The notes beneath the pieces are model-generated. The model had not been told where the DNA came from, made no database searches, and saw only the letters and a program-made list of their open reading frames with translations. A DNA stretch of 64,000 bases from an uncultured Ignavibacteria bacterium. GTDB lineage: Bacteria > Bacteroidota > Ignavibacteria > Tepidaquicellales > OLB5. The stretch covers positions 415,185-479,184 of the forward strand of contig CALMYL010000006.1 in NCBI GenBank assembly GCA_937873695.1, written 5' to 3'. Of the stretch, positions 17,891-27,037 are shown piece by piece (position 1 is the first letter of the stretch; each line of letters starts with the position of its first letter). The position numbers and the translations under genes were made by a program.

Positions 17891-20800
17891 ATGAAAACAT
17901 CAATACTACTTTTACTTTCTTTTGTTTGTGTGCCTTTTCTTCTGTCTCAATCAAATTCATACAATTTCAGCAGTTCGTCAGGTTCATTTTCTGCAATAAG
18001 CGGAGGCACTGTTTTAGGATCAACTGCTAATGATGATGAGGTCTTTAATAACAACACTTCCGGTGAAACAGGTACCCATACAGATATTGGATTTCCTATA
18101 GGATTTGATTTCAGTTACAATGGTACTGTTTACGATAGGTTTGCAGTAAATACTAACGGCTGGATAAAACTTGGTTCAGGTACTTTCACAATTGGGAATA
18201 CTTATACACCAATTAGTTATTCAGGTACAACCGGATTTGAAAATATTTTTTCAGCCCTTGGGCGCGACCTGCAGGGGCAAACAGGCTCTCAGCTGAGTTA
18301 TCTGCTTACCGGCAGCTCACCTAACAGAGTATTAGTTATTCAATGGTTAAATTACAGGAAATACAACGGTTCTTCAAATGAAAGCTATGATTTCCAGATC
18401 AGGCTAAATGAAAGCAATTCTTCCGTTGCATTTGTTTACGGTGATGTAACCACTGCAAACACAAGCACATCAACATCAAACAATCCTACTCAAGTTGGCA
18501 TACGCGGGCTTACAAATACCGATTACAGGAACAGGAGCACAACAAGCAGCTGGTCATCCAGTTCAAATGGTTCATCAAATACTTCAACTATGAGACTAAC
18601 AACAAGTGTAAAGCCCTCTTCCGGACTTACTTACACTTTCACACCCGCCAATATGTCTTATAGCTCCTGCAACACATTACTTGCCGATACATCAGCAGTA
18701 AAGAAAGGTTCAGTGAATAACCCGGTCATAAGAATTCAGGTAGTTGTAAGCGGTCTGCTGAATCCTTTGTCAGTAACTTCAATTTCCTGTAAAACCAACG
18801 GTACAACAAGCACATCTGATATAGCAAATGCAAGAATCTGGTATACCGGAACTTCGCCGGTTTTCTCAGCAGCAAATCAGTACGGAAATGTTATTACCAA
18901 TCCGGGCGGAACAATAAATTTCAGCGATACCCGTTCTTTAAGCAGCGGTACAAACTATTTCTGGCTGACATACGACGTTCCCCTGACGGCTGTAACAGGT
19001 AACTCAATTGATGGTGAGTGCAGTTCAATAACGGTTGGCTCATCCAGAACACCATCAACGCAGGCTCCATCAGGAAACAGGAAGATCGCAAGCAATCCGC
19101 TTGCAGGTACCTATTCTGTTGGTATTGCATTGTTTAATCTGGTATCAGGTAAAAACCTGCACTACAAAAAAATTGAAAAAACGGTATCAATTACAAAATT
19201 CACAAAGGATGTTTTGAAGAACGGAAAATTTCAAAGTGATAAGGATAATTTTGATATCTTTCAGAATTTAACAGCTTCTGAATTTTCATCTGAAGTTGAT
19301 ACGTTCATTCTGATGGACGGCAGTGTTCAGTACACGGCGCCCGGCTATGTGGAAATTACTCCAGAATTGAGGACCCGGTTCGGAAGATCAATATTGGGAG
19401 ATGAGATCAACGGAATTTATTCCAGTCTCACGGCAGCAGTGAATGACCTTGGAAGCAGGGGTATTCAGGGTCCCGTGCTGTTCAGTCTTGTTGATGAATT
19501 GTACAGCACAGAAACATTTCCAATTACTTTGAACAGCGTTTATGGAACCGGCGGCGAAAATACAGTTACATTTAAACCTGCTGCTGGTGTATCACCTCAG
19601 ATAGTAATGAACTCAGGCACATCGGTCTTTAAAATTTTCAATTCAAGTAACATAATTATTGATGGATCAAATACAGTTAATGGAAGCAGCAGGGATCTTA
19701 GTATAATAAGCAATTACTCAAATGTATCAAACTGTATCTGGGTTGGTTCATCCGGAACGGTTGAGGTTACTAATGTTACGATCAAGAATTGTAATATTAA
19801 GACAGGCGAAAACAGCCTCGGTTCATCTTCTATTATGATTTCAGATGGTTCAGTTGCCGGGAACGAAGGATATTTTTCTGATATCACTATTAACAACAAT
19901 TCCATACAAAAAGGGAGGCAGGGGATATATCTAAATGGAGGAATAAATCCGCAGAATGGATCCAATATCTATATATATAATAATGTGATTAATTCTACGG
20001 GTGCAGATGCTACAGGATACCTGGGAATTTATATTCAGGGAGTGAATAATGCAGTCATACGCGGCAACGAGGTGGCAAATTTGAACAATACTGCTAATGA
20101 AGATGATAAAGCCATTTGGGTCGCTAACGGTTCACACGGTGTAATAGTAGAAGGAAACAAAATTTATGATATTGGTTATTCAGGATCAAATGGGCAGGGA
20201 GGTCACGGAATTTATGTATCCGCTAATCACGTGAATGCTGATGTAACTCTTAAGAATAACCTTATATATAACATATATGGCGACGGATGGAATCACAATG
20301 ATGCTTCTTATTTTCTTGATAATCCCGCCGGAATAATGCTTTATTCATCTACCCCGCAGAGCGGAATTAATATATTCAACAACTCAATAAATCTCTTCGG
20401 AAATACTTTAAACAATGTCTCAGCTGTTTCCAGCGGTATTTTCCTTACTTCGGGAACAACTGCTGATATCAGAAATAATTCGATCGTCAATAATCTTGGA
20501 GTGAACAGTGACTCTGCTTTCGGCAGTTGTGCTGTGTTTGCTCAAACCGGTGCATCACAGTTCCTGAATATTGATTATAATAATTATTATGTTTCCCCTT
20601 CCGGAAACGGCGTAAAAGCGATCGGAAAGATATCAGGCAGCGCTTCATTAACTCTGCAGCAGTGGGTTATTGCAACGGGTATGGACCGCAGCTCACTTAA
20701 CTACAATCCCGGCTATTCTTCAAATGAGAATCTCATTCCGGATATAAATAATTCAGACTGCTGGTCTCTTAACGGCAGGGGAACACAGATCTCTTCAGTA

Positions 20801-21868
20801 AACAATGATTATTCAGGTAATGCCAGAAGCACCTCACCGGCGGGGGGAGCGCCTGATATTGGAGCTTATGAATTTACCCCGTCAGCAGAACCTCCTGCTT
20901 TGAGCCAGTCAGGTTCAATTTCTGAAGGCGGCACTACCCTGTTCATGTTTGGAGGCGACAGCGTTGCCGCGGTTACATGGCATGGCGGCACTCTTCCTGT
21001 TTCTGTAACGGCAAAGTACTACTCCGGCACAAATCCGCCGCTTGCTTCAACCGGCAAGTTCGGAAATGCATATATTTCGTTTGCTCCGGTGGGTGGTAAT
21101 GGGTATACTTTTGATATTAAATTATACTACGATCCTGCACTAATAGGTACTATTTCAAATGAAAACAGGATCTCGATGGCCAATTATGTGAACAGTGAAT
21201 GGACACATTATGATACCGAACTTGATAATATGTTAAGAACTGTAAATAAAACAGGACTTGCTGATCTTACTTTATTCTCGATAGATGATTACGATTACCC
21301 GATGCCTGTACAGTTAGAATCATTTACAGGCTCTGTTTCAGGAAGAAACGTTTTTTTAAACTGGAAAACAAGTTTTGAAATTAATAATGCGGGGTTTGAA
21401 GTTGAACGGCGTTCTGAATTTGACAGTAAATGGAAAAAAATTGGATTTATTCAGGGCAATGGTACCAAAAACAGTGAAAGCATTTACAGCTATAATGATA
21501 TGGATTTGAATACCGCCAAATATAATTACAGGCTGAAACAGGTAAATTATAATAATAGTTTTGAATACTATGCATTAAACAGCGATATTGTTATAGGTAA
21601 ACCTGCTGAATATGATATTTCCCAGAATTATCCAAATCCTTCTAATCCAAGTTCACAGATAAAATTCCAGCTGCCGGCTGATGCAAATGTTACATTGAAA
21701 GTGTATGACATACAGGGAAGGGAAGTAAAAACTTTGATAGAAAACTATCTTGCAGCCGGGTATTACTCTGCATTATTTGATGGTACGAATATTGCAAGCG
21801 GTATATATTTCTACCGCTTGAAGGCAGATGGCTTTTCAAAAACTCTGAAACTGATTCTGGTAAAATAG
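17891..21868 (+). CDS. Large exported right-handed beta-helix protein with T9SS sorting domain
   Basis: A 1325-residue protein. The signal peptide is residues 1-20 (LLLSFVCVPFLLSQ). Residues about 55-215 form a beta-sandwich (FPIGFDFSYNGTVYDRFAVN). Residues about 258-395 match the module known as the BNR-repeat neuraminidase N-terminal domain (ISCKTNGTTSTSDIANARIW). Residues about 500-930 are parallel beta-helix coils rich in NN, NNS and NNIY turns (IIIDGSNTVNG; IYIYNNVINSTG). A fibronectin-like segment is at about 1135-1235 and the type A sorting domain at about 1240-1325, with the variant QNYPNPSNPSS. Beta-helices of this kind are found in polysaccharide lyases and adhesins, but no lyase residues can be assigned. 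A Ycf48-like gene follows after 28 nt and is probably co-transcribed. Confidence 0.88.
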   Translation: MKTSILLLLSFVCVPFLLSQSNSYNFSSSSGSFSAISGGTVLGSTANDDEVFNNNTSGETGTHTDIGFPIGFDFSYNGTVYDRFAVNTNGWIKLGSGTFTIGNTYTPISYSGTTGFENIFSALGRDLQGQTGSQLSYLLTGSSPNRVLVIQWLNYRKYNGSSNESYDFQIRLNESNSSVAFVYGDVTTANTSTSTSNNPTQVGIRGLTNTDYRNRSTTSSWSSSSNGSSNTSTMRLTTSVKPSSGLTYTFTPANMSYSSCNTLLADTSAVKKGSVNNPVIRIQVVVSGLLNPLSVTSISCKTNGTTSTSDIANARIWYTGTSPVFSAANQYGNVITNPGGTINFSDTRSLSSGTNYFWLTYDVPLTAVTGNSIDGECSSITVGSSRTPSTQAPSGNRKIASNPLAGTYSVGIALFNLVSGKNLHYKKIEKTVSITKFTKDVLKNGKFQSDKDNFDIFQNLTASEFSSEVDTFILMDGSVQYTAPGYVEITPELRTRFGRSILGDEINGIYSSLTAAVNDLGSRGIQGPVLFSLVDELYSTETFPITLNSVYGTGGENTVTFKPAAGVSPQIVMNSGTSVFKIFNSSNIIIDGSNTVNGSSRDLSIISNYSNVSNCIWVGSSGTVEVTNVTIKNCNIKTGENSLGSSSIMISDGSVAGNEGYFSDITINNNSIQKGRQGIYLNGGINPQNGSNIYIYNNVINSTGADATGYLGIYIQGVNNAVIRGNEVANLNNTANEDDKAIWVANGSHGVIVEGNKIYDIGYSGSNGQGGHGIYVSANHVNADVTLKNNLIYNIYGDGWNHNDASYFLDNPAGIMLYSSTPQSGINIFNNSINLFGNTLNNVSAVSSGIFLTSGTTADIRNNSIVNNLGVNSDSAFGSCAVFAQTGASQFLNIDYNNYYVSPSGNGVKAIGKISGSASLTLQQWVIATGMDRSSLNYNPGYSSNENLIPDINNSDCWSLNGRGTQISSVNNDYSGNARSTSPAGGAPDIGAYEFTPSAEPPALSQSGSISEGGTTLFMFGGDSVAAVTWHGGTLPVSVTAKYYSGTNPPLASTGKFGNAYISFAPVGGNGYTFDIKLYYDPALIGTISNENRISMANYVNSEWTHYDTELDNMLRTVNKTGLADLTLFSIDDYDYPMPVQLESFTGSVSGRNVFLNWKTSFEINNAGFEVERRSEFDSKWKKIGFIQGNGTKNSESIYSYNDMDLNTAKYNYRLKQVNYNNSFEYYALNSDIVIGKPAEYDISQNYPNPSNPSSQIKFQLPADANVTLKVYDIQGREVKTLIENYLAAGYYSALFDGTNIASGIYFYRLKADGFSKTLKLILVK

Positions 21869-21896
21869 ATTTTTTAAACAAATGGAGTAAAATTAA

Positions 21897-23186
21897 ATGA
21901 AACCTTCAAAAGATACAAATAGATCGATCTTCAGATACAGCATATACACAATTATGTTTTTAAGTATGTTCTTATTATCGAATTCATTATCCCAGCAAAG
22001 GCCTGCTGGAAATGATCTGTGGTGTATGGAATTTGTTGATGATGTTACGGGAATAACCATTGGTGCAAACGGGACAATTAGGCAGACATCCGACGGCGGT
22101 TTGAATTGGGTAAACAGAACGAGCGGGACAATAAATACATTGAAAAAAACCGCAATTTTGAGCGATGAGGAAATTATTGTTGTTGGAACCAGGGGTACGA
22201 TCCTGAAAACCACTGATCTGGGTTCAACATGGTCGCCAAGAACCGCGGGTGTAAACCTTGACCTTTACGGAGTTTCATTTGGCGGGAGGCTTTCAGAAGT
22301 TGGTGTTGCTGTCGGAGATAACGGTACGATCCTTAGAACAACTGACCGGGGTGAAACATGGGCAGCGGTGCTTATGGACGTGAATGTTCCTAAACAGGTA
22401 AATTTCCGCTCTGTTGCTTTTGGCAGCGGGAACAATGGCGTAATTGTTGGACAGAACGGCGTTATTCTGCTTACTTCCAATGGCGGAATTTCATGGTTCA
22501 GTTCTCCTTCTTATACACCGAATGTTGACTATGTATTTGCAATCATGGTTGATGAATATACGGCATTTGCTACCGGAAGCAATGGTGTTATAATTAAAAC
22601 CACCAATATGGGCGAGAGCTGGCAAACAATAGCTACCGGGGTTAATAATACCTTATACAGGATACGATTTGCCGATGATCAAAATGCAATTTCTGTAGGA
22701 ACCGAGGGGACAATCCTGAAAACGACCGATGGCGGTGTAAGTTGGGTTAATCAAACAAGCGGTATTTCCAATAACCTTAATTGCTTATTTGTCGTCGATG
22801 ATCAGATCTCATATACCGGCGGCTCAGATGGAATAATTCTCAAAACAACTGATGGCGGCATTACTTGGTTTGCCCAGGGCGATAACCTGTCATCATTCGG
22901 TATATCAAACTCTCAGGAAGTACAATTAACAGTATTTCCAAATCCTTCAAATCCGAATTCAATTATCAGCTATACGGTTTCAGAATTATCTTTCGTATCT
23001 ATGAGAGTATTTGATATTCTTGGCAAAGAGCTTGATATAATAGTAGATGAAATTCAGAATAAAGGCTCGTACTCTGTGAATTTTGACGGAACGAAGCTTT
23101 CAAGCGGTATGTATTTCTGTACACTGATTATTCAGAATTATAATGGCATCACGGCTAAAACGATGAAGATCATTTTAGTTAAGTAA
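21897..23186 (+). CDS. Exported Ycf48-like beta-propeller with T9SS sorting domain
   Basis: A 429-residue protein with an N-terminal signal segment (about residues 12-35). Seven Ycf48/BNR-type repeats follow, each closing with a motif such as GTILKTTDLGSTW or GIILKTTDGGITW, which predicts a seven-bladed propeller. The C-terminal type A sorting domain (about 347-429) begins FPNPSNPNS. In cyanobacteria and plants the Ycf48 fold assists photosystem II assembly. In non-photosynthetic Bacteroidota the T9SS-linked versions have no defined role, so I make no functional claim beyond a surface or secreted propeller. It sits 28 nt after the beta-helix gene and is followed by a terminator. Confidence 0.9.
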   Translation: MKPSKDTNRSIFRYSIYTIMFLSMFLLSNSLSQQRPAGNDLWCMEFVDDVTGITIGANGTIRQTSDGGLNWVNRTSGTINTLKKTAILSDEEIIVVGTRGTILKTTDLGSTWSPRTAGVNLDLYGVSFGGRLSEVGVAVGDNGTILRTTDRGETWAAVLMDVNVPKQVNFRSVAFGSGNNGVIVGQNGVILLTSNGGISWFSSPSYTPNVDYVFAIMVDEYTAFATGSNGVIIKTTNMGESWQTIATGVNNTLYRIRFADDQNAISVGTEGTILKTTDGGVSWVNQTSGISNNLNCLFVVDDQISYTGGSDGIILKTTDGGITWFAQGDNLSSFGISNSQEVQLTVFPNPSNPNSIISYTVSELSFVSMRVFDILGKELDIIVDEIQNKGSYSVNFDGTKLSSGMYFCTLIIQNYNGITAKTMKIILVK

Positions 23187-23190
23187 AGGT

Positions 23191-23226
23191 AAAAAAAGCC
23201 GGTATGTTATTAGTGCCGGCTTTTTG
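23191..23226. terminator. Bidirectional terminator between the propeller gene and tag
   Basis: AAAAAGCCGG (from 23192) pairs with CCGGCTTTTT (to 23226) around a 14 nt partly paired loop. The flanking A and T runs suit both convergent genes. Confidence 0.85.
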
Positions 23227-23231
23227 ATTTT

Positions 23232-23804
23232 TTATTTTACTTTTCTGTACCTGTGGCAATCAGTCAAATGATCATTCACCATTCCTGTTGCCTGCATGTG
23301 GGCGTAACAAATTGTGGACCCCACGAACTTGAATCCATCTTTGATCAATTGTTTGCTCATCGCGTCTGATTCTGGGGTTCTTGCCGGAATCTCTCTCAAT
23401 GATTTCCACCTGTTTAATTTAACTTTTCCATCAGTAAACTGCCACAAATAATCCGTGAACGAACCCGTTTTATCCTGAATATCCAGAAATGCCCTGGCAT
23501 TTGTTATTGTTGCTGCAATTTTCAAACGGTTTCGGATTATGCCCGTGTCATTCAGCAGTTTTGTTACCTTGTTCTCATTATATCGCGCAATTTTTTGCGC
23601 ATTAAATCCGTCAAATGCTTTCCTGAAATTTTCGCGTTTGTGAAGTATTGTCCTCCAGCTCAATCCCGCCTGAAAACCTTCCAGGATCAGGAATTCAAAA
23701 AGTTTATCATCATCTCTTAGTGGTACACCCCATTCTTCATCATGGTATCTCATATAAATCGGGTCAGTGCCGCACCATCCGCAGCGTATAATTTCTTTTG
23801 GCAT
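23232..23804 (-). CDS. tag: DNA-3-methyladenine glycosylase I
   Basis: A 190-residue base-excision repair enzyme that removes 3-methyladenine from alkylated DNA. It has the zinc ligands Cys8 and His21 (13 apart as in E. coli Tag) and the C-terminal pair in NDHLTDCHRY (His and Cys four apart). The conserved FLILEGFQAGLSW segment supplies Glu42, equivalent to Glu38 of E. coli. The length matches the family. The gene is monocistronic, with a consensus promoter at 23859-23890 giving a leader of about 50 nt that carries an inverted repeat (23821-23838). Confidence 0.96.
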   Translation of the reverse strand: MPKEIIRCGWCGTDPIYMRYHDEEWGVPLRDDDKLFEFLILEGFQAGLSWRTILHKRENFRKAFDGFNAQKIARYNENKVTKLLNDTGIIRNRLKIAATITNARAFLDIQDKTGSFTDYLWQFTDGKVKLNRWKSLREIPARTPESDAMSKQLIKDGFKFVGSTICYAHMQATGMVNDHLTDCHRYRKVK

Positions 23805-23820
23805 TCCGTTTTCTGCAGGC

Positions 23821-23838
23821 GGCGTATATTAATACGCC
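23821..23838. promoter_or_regulatory. Inverted repeat in the tag leader
   Basis: Perfect 7 bp arms GGCGTAT (23821-23827) and ATACGCC (23832-23838) around ATTA, between the divergent tag and cdaA genes and downstream of the predicted tag promoter. It could be an operator or an mRNA leader hairpin. Confidence 0.45.
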
Positions 23839-23858
23839 ATTAGTTTACGATAATTATT

Positions 23859-23890
23859 CAAAATTATTAACTATTATGTAAAAAGCCAAA
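23859..23890 (-). promoter_or_regulatory. TTTG-N20-TAnnTTTG promoter of tag
   Basis: Read leftward, TTTG (23890-23887), 20 nt, then TAATTTTG (23866-23859). Both elements and the spacing fit the Bacteroidota consensus. Transcription would begin near 23850. Confidence 0.65.
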
Positions 23891-23894
23891 TCAT

Positions 23895-23902
23895 TAAATT
23901 TG
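23895..23902 (+). promoter_or_regulatory. Possible -7 element of cdaA with a very short leader
   Basis: TAAATTTG ends 7 nt before the cdaA start codon at 23910. If functional, the mRNA would be nearly leaderless. No upstream TTTG at the right spacing is seen, so the call is weak. Confidence 0.35.
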
Positions 23903-23909
23903 CAGCAAC

Positions 23910-24725
23910 ATGGAACTGTTCAAAATAGGCTTTATTACCGTAAATTTAATTGACATAATTGATATAATTATAGTCACTTATATATTTTACAAGCTATACC
24001 TTGTAATGCGCGGTACTATTGCCTCGCAGATCTTTCTTGGGTTAACGCTCATAATACTTGCCTCTTTAATTGCACAGACATTTAACATGAAATCCCTTGG
24101 CTGGATCTTCAGCCGGCTGACAGATATATGGGTTATAGCTTTCATCATTCTGTTTCAGCCTGAAATAAGAAGGCTGCTTCTGGTAATTGGCAGAACAAGG
24201 ATAGCGCGCTATTTTCTGAAGATTAATGCCAGTGAAACCATTAATGAAATTGTTGAAGGCCTGAGCGAACTTAAAGATCGAAAGCAGGGAGCATTGATTG
24301 TTATTTCAATGGGTGACAGGCTCACAAGTTTTGTAGAAACAGGTGAGCAGCTTCAGGCAAAGGTCAGCAAAGAACTGCTTGTATCAATTTTCAGCACTAA
24401 ATCACCCCTGCATGATGGCGCGGTGATTATTAATAATAATATTATAGAAGCGGCACGCTGTATTTTACCGCTCTCATCCACAGAAAAAATAGGTACGCGC
24501 AAACTTGGTACTCGCCATCGCGCCGGACTTGGCGCATCAGAAGATGTAAATGCTATGGTGATAATTCTTTCAGAAGAAACAGGCGGTATTTCTATTGCCG
24601 AAGACGGCAAACTGAAATTTGTAAATTCACTGGAAGAGCTGAAACGGCAAATGAAGAAAGAACTGGAATCAACCGACGTTAAAGAAGAGGTGAAGGAAAT
24701 TTTCGAAGAAATGGACGAGGAGTAG
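23910..24725 (+). CDS. cdaA: Membrane diadenylate cyclase CdaA
   Basis: A 271-residue enzyme that makes cyclic di-AMP from two ATP. Three N-terminal membrane helices (about residues 10-95) and a short coiled linker precede the DisA_N catalytic domain. The diagnostic motifs are DGA in SPLHDGAVII (about 166-175) and RHR in GTRHRAGLG (about 198-206). The length and arrangement match CdaA/DacA rather than DisA. No CdaR-type regulator gene is next to it; instead pcm follows after 5 nt and miaA after that, so the three are probably one transcript. The Bacteroidota role of c-di-AMP is mostly osmotic and envelope homeostasis (family knowledge). Confidence 0.95.
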   Translation: MELFKIGFITVNLIDIIDIIIVTYIFYKLYLVMRGTIASQIFLGLTLIILASLIAQTFNMKSLGWIFSRLTDIWVIAFIILFQPEIRRLLLVIGRTRIARYFLKINASETINEIVEGLSELKDRKQGALIVISMGDRLTSFVETGEQLQAKVSKELLVSIFSTKSPLHDGAVIINNNIIEAARCILPLSSTEKIGTRKLGTRHRAGLGASEDVNAMVIILSEETGGISIAEDGKLKFVNSLEELKRQMKKELESTDVKEEVKEIFEEMDEE

Positions 24726-24730
24726 TATCT

Positions 24731-25369
24731 ATGCTTTTGCTGGAAGAAGAAAAACGGAAACTCGTCGAAGGACTATGGGATAAAGGAATCAAAGATGAAA
24801 GTGTGCTTAAGGCAATATATGATATTCCCCGCGAAAAATTCATTTCTGATGCTTTAAGGAAATTTGCGTATGATGACAATGCCCTCCCAATAGAATGCGC
24901 TCAAACAATTTCGCAGCCCTTTACGGTAGCATATATGACACAGGTTCTTGCGATAAAGCACGGTGATAAGATTCTCGAAATCGGCACCGGATCCGGTTAC
25001 CAGGCTGCCGTACTTTGTAAATTAGGAGCGGAAGTATATTCTGTTGAGAGAATTGAAAAACTGTATGAAAACGCATCAGGTCTTCTTCGGCAGCTGGGAT
25101 ATAATGTACATCTGAAACTTGATGACGGCACCCTTGGCTGGGAGGAGAATGCGCCCTATGATAAAATTATTGTTACTGCCGGCGCGCCGGATATTCCCCA
25201 TCATTTGGTTGAACAGCTTAACATTGGCGGAAAATTGGTGATTCCTGTAGGCGACCAGCAGACTCAGCGGCTGCTTGAAATTACAAGAACTGAAAAGGGC
25301 GTTGAAAAAAAATTTTATGAACATTTCAAATTTGTACCTCTTATCGGCGCCGAAGGCTGGAAGGCTTAA
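24731..25369 (+). CDS. pcm: Protein-L-isoaspartate O-methyltransferase
   Basis: A 212-residue SAM-dependent enzyme that repairs isoaspartyl damage in proteins. The SAM-binding motif I is KILEIGTGSGYQAAVL (about residues 78-93) and the post-I acidic residue is in VYSVERIEKL. The family motif TISQPFTVAYMTQ is at about 57-69, and GGKLVIPVGDQQTQ forms the later core. The start ATG lies 5 nt after the cdaA stop, so it is translated from the same mRNA. Confidence 0.96.
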   Translation: MLLLEEEKRKLVEGLWDKGIKDESVLKAIYDIPREKFISDALRKFAYDDNALPIECAQTISQPFTVAYMTQVLAIKHGDKILEIGTGSGYQAAVLCKLGAEVYSVERIEKLYENASGLLRQLGYNVHLKLDDGTLGWEENAPYDKIIVTAGAPDIPHHLVEQLNIGGKLVIPVGDQQTQRLLEITRTEKGVEKKFYEHFKFVPLIGAEGWKA

Positions 25370-25377
25370 GCTGTGGT

Positions 25378-26310
25378 ATGAAGAAACACAAAGTAATAGT
25401 TATCACAGGTCCAACCGCCTCCGGGAAAACATCTCTTGCATTACAGACAGCGCAAAATATTAAAGATAAAACTGGCAAAATTGTTGAGATAATCTCTGCT
25501 GATTCAAGGCAGGTGTATAAACATATCCCCATTACAACAGCACAGCCTGCCCGGGAAGAATTAAGCAGGTTCAGACATCATTTCGTAAATACTCTGGAGC
25601 TTGAAGAAGAATTTAATGCAGGTGAGTTCGGCGCACAGGCCAGGATTCTGATTGATAAGCTGTTCGATGAAGGAAAAATTCCGCTGGTTGTTGGCGGAAG
25701 CGGTCTGTATGTTAATTCACTGGTGTACGGATTCTTTGAAATTGGCAGCGATGATAAGCAGCTTGCTGAAAAGTTTAAAATTATGCGTGATGAAATTTAC
25801 AAACTTAAGGAAGAAAAAGGTTTTCCTTTTTTGCTGGATGAACTTAAGAAATATGATCCTGTTACTTTCGCCCGGATGAAAGAAGTTAAAGAGAGGCGCG
25901 TTATACGCGCGCTGGAGGTGTTTTACGTAACAGGTATTCCGATCTCCCGGCACCAAAGCCATAAAATTGATGTGAATTTTGATGCTGAAATGTACTGCAT
26001 TCAAATTGAGCGAAGCGAATTATATGAGAGGATCAACAAAAGAACAGATTTTATGTTAAACAGCGGAATGATTGAAGAAATTAAATCACTGAAGGACTTG
26101 GGGTACAACTACAAAACTCATAATTCATTAAATACAGTTGGAGCCAGGGAAATATTTGATTTCCTCGATGGACTGATTACAAAAGAAAGAATGACCGAAC
26201 TTATTAAACAAAATACCCGCCGCTTTGCAAAACGGCAATTGACCTGGTTCAGAAGAGATGAGAATATTAAATGGATAGAAAAGGATTCTGAAATCTTTGG
26301 AATGCACTGA
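25378..26310 (+). CDS. miaA: tRNA dimethylallyltransferase
   Basis: A 310-residue enzyme adding the dimethylallyl group to A37 of tRNAs that read UNN codons. The P loop GPTASGKTSLA is at about residues 11-21, followed by SADSRQVYKHIPITTA (substrate-binding Asp and Arg), the GGSGLYVNSLVYG motif and RRVIRALEV. TRRFAKRQLTWFRR near the C terminus completes the family. It starts 8 nt after pcm. The stop codon TGA (26308-26310) lies inside the first arm of an intergenic palindrome, so the repeat has been fitted exactly to the gene end. Confidence 0.96.
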   Translation: MKKHKVIVITGPTASGKTSLALQTAQNIKDKTGKIVEIISADSRQVYKHIPITTAQPAREELSRFRHHFVNTLELEEEFNAGEFGAQARILIDKLFDEGKIPLVVGGSGLYVNSLVYGFFEIGSDDKQLAEKFKIMRDEIYKLKEEKGFPFLLDELKKYDPVTFARMKEVKERRVIRALEVFYVTGIPISRHQSHKIDVNFDAEMYCIQIERSELYERINKRTDFMLNSGMIEEIKSLKDLGYNYKTHNSLNTVGAREIFDFLDGLITKERMTELIKQNTRRFAKRQLTWFRRDENIKWIEKDSEIFGMH

Positions 26311-26344
26311 CTGAGTCAGTGCGCATTGACGCAGTCAACGCACT
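26303..26344. repeat. Double palindrome at the miaA end
   Basis: GCACTGAC-TGA-GTCAGTGC (26304-26322) is followed with a shared GTGC by a second, imperfect stem whose arms include TTGAC/GTCAA and end in GCAC. A relative of the second stem occurs at 38952-38980. The position between convergent genes suits a terminator, but there is no T run. Confidence 0.6.
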
Positions 26345-26355
26345 CCCAAAAAGAA

Positions 26356-27030
26356 TTAATTATAAAACCTCTTTTTCAAATTCACCATTTCCTTTAATAA
26401 TGGGTGCGGCCTGTAGCGGTCTTCACCAAGATCACGCTGCAAAGCAGCAAGAATATTGTAAACCAGCTCAACTCCAAGTCTGTCAGCCCACTCCAAAGGA
26501 CCGAACGGGTAATTGGTACCCAGCTTCATTGCAGTATCAATATCTTCCTTTGATGCTATTTTTTCGCTGTATACCTGCGCAGCCTCATTTATTATCATCG
26601 AAACTATCCTCGGGAATATCAACCCAACTCTATCCGGCACAATAGAGTACTTTACCCCGGCTTCGCTCAAAAAATTTTCTGCATTTTTAAGTATTGCTGC
26701 ATCTGTTATTTTTGATGGCGCTATTTCAATTCTTTTCGCATTCGAAAAAGTGTTATATAAGCCGATACCTAACAATCTTTCGGGGGCTTCACAGCAGGTA
26801 CTCTGCTGCGATACCGGAAAACAAAGTGAGGATGTAAATACTGGGACTTCTTTGGTTGAATGAGACTCTATATATTTCAGTTCTTCCTCAATTTCTGAAT
26901 AAGGGAAATTGGTTGTATTAATAATTATTTCAGCTGTCTCTATGCTGTTAATGAATTCGGCTTTTCCGTGCAGAAACGTTTTGATCTCGTTATTTATTGA
27001 TTCTGAACCTGTTAGATAAACTTTTGTCAT
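26356..27030 (-). CDS. Divergent 3-hydroxyacyl-CoA dehydrogenase-like protein, probably inactive
   Basis: A 224-residue protein whose C-terminal half fits the all-helical 3HCDH domain (MIINEAAQVYSEKIASKEDI, TNYPFGPLEWADRLG). The N-terminal half is a shortened Rossmann-like segment that lacks the GxGxxG NAD motif. Aligned by eye, the catalytic His of HFFNP is Leu (GIGLYNTF) and the conserved Asn of GFIVNR is Pro (GLIFPR). A normal dehydrogenase role is therefore unlikely; a regulatory, CoA-binding or altered-chemistry role is possible. Short members of this type may be a real subfamily rather than a decayed gene, as the frame is intact and well conserved. The start ATG at 27030 is 7 nt from the divergent TTG of the next gene. 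Confidence 0.75.
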   Translation of the reverse strand: MTKVYLTGSESINNEIKTFLHGKAEFINSIETAEIIINTTNFPYSEIEEELKYIESHSTKEVPVFTSSLCFPVSQQSTCCEAPERLLGIGLYNTFSNAKRIEIAPSKITDAAILKNAENFLSEAGVKYSIVPDRVGLIFPRIVSMIINEAAQVYSEKIASKEDIDTAMKLGTNYPFGPLEWADRLGVELVYNILAALQRDLGEDRYRPHPLLKEMVNLKKRFYN

Positions 27031-27037
27031 TTCAATA

